From contig JAIRQU010000193.1 in assembly GCA_031256305.1 (NCBI GenBank), positions 1 through 11,461 of the forward strand: 11,461 nt of DNA. The letters are read 5' to 3'. The position numbers and the translations under genes were made by a program. Origin of the DNA: Burkholderiaceae bacterium. Its GTDB lineage: Bacteria; Pseudomonadota; Gammaproteobacteria; Burkholderiales; Burkholderiaceae_C. The notes under the pieces were generated by a model. It saw only the letters and a list, made by a program, of their open reading frames with translations. It was not told the origin of the DNA and searched no databases. Positions 5,802 through 11,461 of this stretch are shown in pieces. Positions within the stretch are counted from its first letter, which is position 1. Each line of letters begins with the position of its first letter.

Positions 5802-8422
5802 AAAACGACTGGCCTCAAGCGCCGTCAGCAGAGGAACCGGCGGTGCATTTCCCCAGCGTCCATGACAGCCTGGATCAAACCGGCGGTTACCGGCGGCGCG
5901 ACTTTTTGAAGGTCATCGGCGCCGGGACGGGCGCGGCGGCGCTGGCGGGCGTCGGACTCACGTTCGCCCCCAAGGAGGCGCGCGCCTTTGCCTACGAGCC
6001 TTATTTCACCGACGACCAGTTGACCACCGTGGTGACTTCGTGCGCGCACACCTGCGGTTCGCGTCACATGCTGGTCGCGCACAAAAGAGGCGACGTGATC
6101 GTGCGGCTGTCCACCGACAACGGTTCGTATCAGCTTGGCGGCTTCGACGGCAAGGACACCGAGGAAGAGCTGCAGTTGCGCGGCTGCCTGCGCGGGCGCA
6201 GCTATCGCACCCGCCTGTATTCGCCCGAACGCCTGCTGTACCCGATGAAGCGGGTCGGCGCGCGCGGCGAGCACAAGTTCAAGCGCATCAGTTGGGACCA
6301 GGCGCTCGACGAGATTGCCCACAAAATGGTGCAACTGAAAAAAGACTACGGCCCCACGGCGCTGCTGGATCAGGCGTATGCCGGCGCCACTTACGGCGTA
6401 CTACACAAAAGCGATCAGATCGATGGTTGGCCGGCGCGCTTTCTGGGCCTGTTCGGCTGCCGCACCAATTCATGGTCGGTGCCATCGTACCAAGCCACCG
6501 TGTTCAGTTCGAACATGACTTTCGGCACCCTTGATGACGGCAACGAGGACGACGCCTTCGCGCACAGCAAGCTCATCATCATGTGGGGCTGGAACCCGGC
6601 CTACACCTTCCACGGTGGCAACACGTTTTACTACATGCGGATGGCCAAGCAGCGCGGCTGCAAATTCGTGCTGGTCGATCCGCAGTACACCGATTCGGCT
6701 GCGGTCTATGACGCCTGGTGGATTCCGATCAGGCCCAATACCGACGCGGCCATGATGGCCGCGATGGCCCACCACATTTTCACCCACAACCTGCAAGACC
6801 AGAAGTTCATCAACAAGTTCGTGCTGGGCATGGACGCGAGGACCCTGCCCCAGAAATACGCGGGCAAGGAAAATTTCAAGGACTACATTCTCGGCAAATA
6901 CGACAACACGCCCAAGACGCCGGAATGGGCCGAGGCGATCTGCGGCGTCAAGGCTGCGGACATCCGCAAGCTGGCCGACCTGTACGCCAAAACCAAACCG
7001 GCGGCGCTCAAAGCATCATGGGCGCCGGGCCGCAACAGCTACGGCGAGCAGTACAACCGCATGGCCGCTGCTTTGCAGGCCATGACGGGCAACATCGGCA
7101 TCCTGGGCGGCTGTTCCGAAGGCGTAGGTTCCTGGTGGCATGCCGAAGGCGTGGCATATCCTTACGACGAAAACGCCAACCTGTGGTGGGGTTCCATCAA
7201 ATCCGACCGCTGGGCGCACTGCGTGCTCAATTACCCGAATGTCAAGCGCGAAGAAATCGGTCTGTGGCCGCGCCAGGACAAGCTCGATGGCACGATTCCC
7301 AATATCAAGGGCATCTTCTGGCATGGCAGCGACTGGTTCAACCAACTGACCAACGTCAACCAGGAAATCAAGGCCATCGAAAAGCTCGAACTGGTGGTGT
7401 GCTCGGACGCAACCATCACGCCTTCGGGCATCTGGGCCGACTATTTGCTGCCCATTGCCACGCACTTTGAGCGCCATGATGTCGCCTTGCCCTGGCACAA
7501 GGGCCACTACTACATTCACCGGCCCAAGGTCATTGAACCGCTGGGTGAAAGCAAGACCGACTTGCAGGTTTTCACCGAACTGTGCTATCGGCTGGAAGAG
7601 ATTGACCCCAGTCTCAAGGGGCTGGCCAAGCGCTTCAACCCGCGCGCCGACCGCAGTTATTTCCAGAACCCCGACACGGTGGACGAGGCTTACCTGCGGG
7701 CGTGGTGGGACGGCAAGGTGCGGCGCAATCAGGGCGTAAAGATGTCGTGGGACGAGTTCAAGCAACACGGCGTCTACAAGTTCATCCTGCCGGGACCGCA
7801 CGTTGCTTTCCTCGACCAGATCACCAAAAACAAGCCCTTCGAGACGCCATCCGGCAAAATTGAAATCTTTTCGACTTACCTGGCCGGTATCACCGATTGG
7901 ACCAAGACCCAGTTCGGCTACGAGATTCCCTACATTCCCAAGTGGCTGGAACCGTTCGAGTCGCTCAATCACCCGATCGCCAAGAAGTATCCGTTCCACC
8001 TGGTCAGCCCGCACCCGCGCTGGCGCACGCACTCGATCTTCTACAACATTCCGTGGCTGCGCGAGACCTACACGCAGGAAGTCACCATCAATGCCAGCGA
8101 CGCCAAGAAGCTCGGCATCCGCACCGGCGACATCGTGGAAGTCTGGAACGACCGCGGCAGAGTCGTCGTGCCCGCTTACGTAACCGAGCGCGTGTTGCCT
8201 CACGTGCTGGTGTTGTACGAAGGCGCCTGGATGGACCCGGACAAGGACGGCACCGATCATGCCGGCAACCCGGATTTTCTGACGCTGGACAACCCCAGTC
8301 CGTCGGGCGCGTTCGCCTACAACACCGTCATGGCGCAAATCAAGAAGAGCGACCTGGAGTACCGTCCCGGCTGGGACGAGCTGGCGGTGGCCCGTTCGGC
8401 GGTGTTCCGCCGTGACATGTAG
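5798..8422 (+). CDS. Tat-exported DMSO-reductase-family molybdopterin oxidoreductase, DmsA-like catalytic subunit
   Basis: An 874-residue periplasmic Mo-bis(MGD) enzyme subunit. The twin-arginine motif RRDFLK (33-38) is followed by a hydrophobic stretch and ARA|F (63). The Fe-S (FS0) region reads C82-x3-C86-x3-H90 with C130 in CLRGRS; DmsA has Cys where His90 stands. DmsA-like blocks follow: YPMKRVGARGE, then TNSWSVPS, where Ser230 aligns with the Mo-ligating Ser of DmsA, then GWNPAYTFHGG and IPIRPNTDAA. The C-terminal cofactor-binding domain shows RWRTHSIFYN, then GDIVEVWNDRGRV, EGAWMDPD and NPSPSG. E. coli DmsA is ~814 residues, so the length is normal. AAGGAG (5785-5790) precedes the ATG. 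Similarity is greatest to DmsA/YnfE-type S- and N-oxide or selenate reductases, but the substrate and whether it oxidises or reduces are not deducible. It is probably exported with the Fe-S subunit bound and loaded by the TorD-like chaperone. Confidence 0.92.
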   Translation: MKNDWPQAPSAEEPAVHFPSVHDSLDQTGGYRRRDFLKVIGAGTGAAALAGVGLTFAPKEARAFAYEPYFTDDQLTTVVTSCAHTCGSRHMLVAHKRGDVIVRLSTDNGSYQLGGFDGKDTEEELQLRGCLRGRSYRTRLYSPERLLYPMKRVGARGEHKFKRISWDQALDEIAHKMVQLKKDYGPTALLDQAYAGATYGVLHKSDQIDGWPARFLGLFGCRTNSWSVPSYQATVFSSNMTFGTLDDGNEDDAFAHSKLIIMWGWNPAYTFHGGNTFYYMRMAKQRGCKFVLVDPQYTDSAAVYDAWWIPIRPNTDAAMMAAMAHHIFTHNLQDQKFINKFVLGMDARTLPQKYAGKENFKDYILGKYDNTPKTPEWAEAICGVKAADIRKLADLYAKTKPAALKASWAPGRNSYGEQYNRMAAALQAMTGNIGILGGCSEGVGSWWHAEGVAYPYDENANLWWGSIKSDRWAHCVLNYPNVKREEIGLWPRQDKLDGTIPNIKGIFWHGSDWFNQLTNVNQEIKAIEKLELVVCSDATITPSGIWADYLLPIATHFERHDVALPWHKGHYYIHRPKVIEPLGESKTDLQVFTELCYRLEEIDPSLKGLAKRFNPRADRSYFQNPDTVDEAYLRAWWDGKVRRNQGVKMSWDEFKQHGVYKFILPGPHVAFLDQITKNKPFETPSGKIEIFSTYLAGITDWTKTQFGYEIPYIPKWLEPFESLNHPIAKKYPFHLVSPHPRWRTHSIFYNIPWLRETYTQEVTINASDAKKLGIRTGDIVEVWNDRGRVVVPAYVTERVLPHVLVLYEGAWMDPDKDGTDHAGNPDFLTLDNPSPSGAFAYNTVMAQIKKSDLEYRPGWDELAVARSAVFRRDM

Positions 8423-8427
8423 GAGGG
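8421..8427 (+). promoter_or_regulatory. Shine-Dalgarno fixing the Fe-S subunit start at 8435
   Basis: AGGAGGG overlaps the TAG stop of the molybdoenzyme and stands seven bases before ATG 8435. The in-frame GTG at 8429 would be one base away, so it is rejected as a start. Confidence 0.8.
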
Positions 8428-8434
8428 CGTGGTC

Positions 8435-9259
8435 ATGGCTGAAAAGATCATCATCAACAAACTGGGCGTAGATGCCAAGGCGCGCGTCAAGTACGCGCAA
8501 GAGCGGCGCGACGCCACCACCTACGAACCGGTCAAGCCCGCGGTGCAGATGGGCTTTATTCACAACAACGTCGATTGCATCGGCTGCCGCGCCTGCGAGA
8601 TGGCCTGCAAGGACAAGAACGGCCTGCCGCCAGGGCCGCGCTTTAGGCATGTGATGTACATCGAGGGAGGCAGCTTTCCGGACGTTTTCGCCTACAAGGT
8701 GAACATGTCCTGCAACCACTGCGCCGAGCCGGCCTGTCTGCCGACCTGCCCGACCGGGGCTATCTGGAAGCGCGCCGACAATGGTGTGGTGGACATTGAC
8801 TCTACGCTGTGCATCGGCTGCCGCCGCTGCCAGGCGGCCTGCCCCTTTGGCGCGCCGCAGTACGACCCGCACCTGAACATCGTCAAAAAGTGCAATATGT
8901 GCATCGACGAGCAGGAAGCAGGCCGCAAGCCGTATTGCGTGATGGCGTGCATGATGCGCGTGCTCGACATCGGCCCCATCGACCAATTGCGCGCCGGCAC
9001 TTGGGACACCAAGGCCATGGTTAAAGGCAAGGACGTGCCGGTGCGTCAGGTCAGGCACATGGCCAACCCGGCGCTGACCGATCCTTCAATCGTCTTCATC
9101 GCGCACCCCAAGGGCCGCGTGGACACGGCGTCTGATGACGGGTGTGTTCCCATACTGGGCAAGAGCAACACCACCCCCTGCGAAATTCCCGTGCGCGGCG
9201 ACGTTGATGACAGCCCGCCGCTCACGGTCGACGCCGATGTCAGTAACGTCACGTCATGA
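8435..9259 (+). CDS. Four-cluster [4Fe-4S] electron-transfer subunit, DmsB-like
   Basis: A 274-residue partner of the molybdoenzyme that carries electrons between the Mo subunit and the cytochrome. It has sixteen Cys in four ferredoxin motifs: C48/51/54/58 (CIGCRACEMAC), C93/96/101/105 (CNHCAEPACLPTC), C126/129/132/136 (CIGCRRCQAAC) and C153/156/168/172 (CNMC, then CVMAC). No signal peptide is present, as usual for subunits that ride out through Tat with the catalytic subunit. DmsB has about 205 residues. The excess here is an N-terminal extension of ~40 residues and a C-terminal tail from about 190 with no recognised domain; these may dock the cytochrome in place of a membrane anchor (inference). 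Its stop overlaps the chaperone start as ATGA. Family call is secure; electron direction is unknown. Confidence 0.92.
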   Translation: MAEKIIINKLGVDAKARVKYAQERRDATTYEPVKPAVQMGFIHNNVDCIGCRACEMACKDKNGLPPGPRFRHVMYIEGGSFPDVFAYKVNMSCNHCAEPACLPTCPTGAIWKRADNGVVDIDSTLCIGCRRCQAACPFGAPQYDPHLNIVKKCNMCIDEQEAGRKPYCVMACMMRVLDIGPIDQLRAGTWDTKAMVKGKDVPVRQVRHMANPALTDPSIVFIAHPKGRVDTASDDGCVPILGKSNTTPCEIPVRGDVDDSPPLTVDADVSNVTS

Positions 9260-9981
9260 CGGATGACGCCCAGTCCGGGCTTGGCAGTGATCCGTGGCCG
9301 CGCATGGCGTCCGAGGATTTGCGCGCATTGGCTTGGCTGCACGCGCACGAGCGTTCGCCGCAGAATCTGGCCGCGCTCTACGCCAGCGGCTTTCCGGCCT
9401 CGCTGACACTGGTTGCGCCCGATAACTCTTGGCTGCGCGGCATGGACGCGGCGCTGTGCGCCCTCTCCGGCGCATCCGATGATGACGGCCTAGCGCCGAG
9501 CCTAGTCTCCAGCGAGGATGAACTGGCCGCCGACTTTGCCGCCATCTACCTGACGCACGCACTGCGCGCGTCGCCTCATGAATCGGTCTGGCGCGATGAA
9601 GATCACCTGATGCTGCAAGAGCCGACCTTTGCGGTGCGCGCCTTCTACCGCCGCCACGGGGTACACGTCACCGACTGGCGGCAGTGCGCCGACGACTATT
9701 TGGCCACCGAGCTGGAGTTCGTCGCCCTGCTGCTGGAACGCGGCGAACTCAAGGAAGCGGCGCGCTTTTTCAAAGCGCATCTGCTGACGTGGCTGCCGCT
9801 GTTCGCCAAGCGCGTCAGTCAACGGGCCGCAACCCCGTTCTACGCCGCGCTGGCGGGATTGACGCTGACGGCTTGCGAAAACTGCGCGGCCCGTCTGCCC
9901 GCGGTGGCCGTGCTGCCGCCAGTCGTCGCCGATCCCGGCGCGAGCCGCCATGACGGAGACTGTGCCGCCGCGCCGCGCTGA
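9256..9981 (+). CDS. TorD/DmsD-family molybdoenzyme chaperone
   Basis: A 241-residue cytoplasmic chaperone that would bind the Tat leader of the molybdoenzyme, hold back export and assist cofactor insertion. The family features seen are a helical N-terminal half, ELAADFAAIYLT (89-100), then PHESVWRDE (107-115) and LMLQEPTFAVRAFYRRHGV (118-136). The TEL/EFVALLL and ERGELKEAARFFKAHLLTWL helices follow. Length is typical (about 200-240). The last 30 residues, after ACENC (207-211), form a Pro/Ala-rich tail with two further Cys-containing patches of unknown use. The ATG overlaps the stop of the Fe-S subunit, and no Shine-Dalgarno sequence is visible, so translation is probably coupled to the upstream gene. 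This keeps the chaperone level tied to that of its client. Confidence 0.87.
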   Translation: MTDDAQSGLGSDPWPRMASEDLRALAWLHAHERSPQNLAALYASGFPASLTLVAPDNSWLRGMDAALCALSGASDDDGLAPSLVSSEDELAADFAAIYLTHALRASPHESVWRDEDHLMLQEPTFAVRAFYRRHGVHVTDWRQCADDYLATELEFVALLLERGELKEAARFFKAHLLTWLPLFAKRVSQRAATPFYAALAGLTLTACENCAARLPAVAVLPPVVADPGASRHDGDCAAAPR

Positions 9982-10009
9982 CCCACGCTTGTTGTGCCAG
10001 ACCGGTTGC

Positions 10010-10034
10010 ACCGCCCGGCGGTTTTCCTGTTTTA
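10010..10034 (+). terminator. Possible weak terminator or attenuator before the last operon gene
   Basis: ACCGC-CCG-GCGGT (10010-10022) followed by TTTCCTGTTTTA resembles a short intrinsic terminator: 5-bp GC-rich stem, three-base loop, interrupted T tract. It sits in the 69-base gap between the chaperone and the ferredoxin-like gene and might reduce expression of the latter. The short stem makes this tentative. Confidence 0.3.
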
Positions 10035-10050
10035 GGGATAGGGGCCACAC

Positions 10051-11142
10051 ATGGCGGGCGCAATCGTAGCCGTTCATGCCGACCGCTGTGTGCATCAGCA
10101 AGTCGCGGGCGCGGCGTGCCAGGCTTGCGTGGACGCCTGCCCCCGCCAGGCTTGGCGAATGCACGGCAGCGGCCTGGGGTTCGACGCAGAAGCCTGTGAC
10201 GGCTGCGGCCTGTGCGTGGCCGCCTGTCCCACCGAAGCCATCACTCTGCCCGCTCCAGCGCTTTTGATACGCGCCGATGCGCCGCGCGGTTGGCTGATGG
10301 CCTGCGCACAGGCAGCCGTCGAATGCCGGGGTGCCTTGGCGGCAAGCCGCATCCCCTGCCTGTACACACTGCCGCCCGGCTGGCTCTGGCGCCAGGTCGA
10401 CACCCAAGGCCTTGCGTCCATCACGGTGGCCACGGGTGATTGCGTGCAGTGTCCGCACAGTGGCGCGGCAGCCGAATGGCAACGTCAATGGGCCGCCGTG
10501 GCGTCAGTGCGGTCGGCCCCCACGTTGCAAATGGCCGCGCCCCGCGCTTGGCAAATGCTGGCCAAATCTGCCGGGCAATCCGCGCCGGCACGGCGCGCGT
10601 TCTTCCGGCGTCTGACGACGCCGCCGGGACGCACCGCGACGAACAGCACGCCGCTATCGAGCAGCCGACGCTGGCTTACCGAACGGCTGGCCAACACATC
10701 GGCCCCGGCTTTATGGCCGGTACATCTGGACGAAACGCGCTGTACCGCTTGCCTGGACTGCACGCGCCTGTGCCCGGCCCAGGCGTTGCGGATGGAAGCC
10801 GCCGGCGCGCGCGATGGCGGCGATCAATTCACCATCGACGCGGCGCGCTGCATCGGCTGCGGCCTGTGCGTGGCAGTCTGTGACGCCGACGCGCTCAATT
10901 TTGCGCAATCGCCGCCCACCGGCCCAACCGCCGTCCGCACAGACGCGCCGCGCCGGGTGCGCTTGCAGCGGCAAATCTGCCCGGCCTGCGGCGCGTCCTT
11001 TTACCGCTTGCAGCGACCCGATGCGCCGCCGCAAGCGGCGCGTCTGTGCCGCATATGCCAACGCGGACTGCCGCAGCCGCGCGACCGAATCGTGCAGACC
11101 GAATCGCCGCCCCCCATGCCGCCACGCCAGACCCGCCCTTGA
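10051..11142 (+). CDS. Cys-rich polyferredoxin-like protein with four [4Fe-4S] motifs
   Basis: A 363-residue protein without signal peptide or membrane segments, hence cytoplasmic. It has 25 Cys. Two ferredoxin-type motifs lie at the N-terminus (C13/23/26/30, with ten residues between the first two Cys, and C49/52/55/59), and two lie at C231/234/237/241 and C267/270/273/277. Between the pairs is a domain with five further Cys (85, 92, 103, 131, 134), including GDCVQC, then a basic Ser/Pro-rich linker. A CxxC...CxxC zinc-ribbon-like end (310/313, 333/336) follows. Start ATG 10051 has AGGGG six bases upstream. As last gene of the molybdoenzyme operon it could supply electrons or assist Fe-S or Mo-cofactor maturation in the cytoplasm. 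It cannot be the structural partner, since that role is filled by the DmsB-like protein. The exact role is unknown; I cannot name the family. Confidence 0.8.
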   Translation: MAGAIVAVHADRCVHQQVAGAACQACVDACPRQAWRMHGSGLGFDAEACDGCGLCVAACPTEAITLPAPALLIRADAPRGWLMACAQAAVECRGALAASRIPCLYTLPPGWLWRQVDTQGLASITVATGDCVQCPHSGAAAEWQRQWAAVASVRSAPTLQMAAPRAWQMLAKSAGQSAPARRAFFRRLTTPPGRTATNSTPLSSSRRWLTERLANTSAPALWPVHLDETRCTACLDCTRLCPAQALRMEAAGARDGGDQFTIDAARCIGCGLCVAVCDADALNFAQSPPTGPTAVRTDAPRRVRLQRQICPACGASFYRLQRPDAPPQAARLCRICQRGLPQPRDRIVQTESPPPMPPRQTRP

Positions 11143-11184
11143 CCGCTGTCACGCTGCCCGAAAAGATTGGCGGCTGCGTGCGCG

Positions 11185-11461
<277 letters not shown>

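Noticed and set aside
7016..9058. 680-codon open frame on the minus strand
   Set aside because: It lies opposite the molybdoenzyme and Fe-S subunit, whose family motifs are unmistakable. Its translation is His/Val/Ala/Arg-rich with no domain; it is a GC-bias artefact.
9502..10488. 328-codon minus-strand frame
   Set aside because: It is antisense to the TorD-like and polyferredoxin genes, with low-complexity composition and no recognisable motif.

Overview
The window is GC-rich with tightly packed genes. It looks like a betaproteobacterium of the order Burkholderiales. The supporting features are the multi-module UvrA, a palindrome-rich repeat inside it that resembles those scattered in Comamonadaceae genomes, and a type I GAPDH. 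The assignment is an inference; no rRNA or other marker is present.

Layout: (1) Bases 1-3136 hold the 3' part of a very long uvrA-type gene whose 5' half lies outside the window. (2) Bases 3137-4832 are a loosely packed stretch with two small genes for exported proteins. One is an unrecognised protein of about 114-121 residues. The other is a striking low-complexity protein built from 27 Met-Ser-Gly triplets around a His/Lys block. Both have convincing sigma70-type promoters, and several strong inverted repeats lie between the genes. (3) Bases 4833-11142 form one co-directional operon of five genes: a multihaem c-type cytochrome lipoprotein, a Tat-exported DMSO-reductase-family molybdoenzyme, its four-cluster [4Fe-4S] partner, a TorD-type chaperone, and a cysteine-rich ferredoxin-like protein. 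The first four genes are joined by ATGA overlaps or a Shine-Dalgarno sequence touching the previous stop. (4) On the minus strand, converging on the operon, is the 3' end of gap (GAPDH).

Probable working of the operon: the chaperone helps insert the molybdenum cofactor into the catalytic subunit, which is exported folded by Tat with the leaderless Fe-S subunit bound to it. Electrons then pass between the Mo site, the Fe-S clusters and the lipid-anchored cytochrome. No NrfD/DmsC-like quinol-oxidising membrane subunit is present, so the cytochrome takes that place; this recalls the cytochrome-linked DMSO reductases of Shewanella. The substrate and the direction of reaction cannot be read from the sequence. 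Odd points are a His in place of the third Cys of the catalytic-subunit Fe-S motif, a CX3CH haem motif, a possible sigma54 promoter in front of the operon, and the unusual final ferredoxin.
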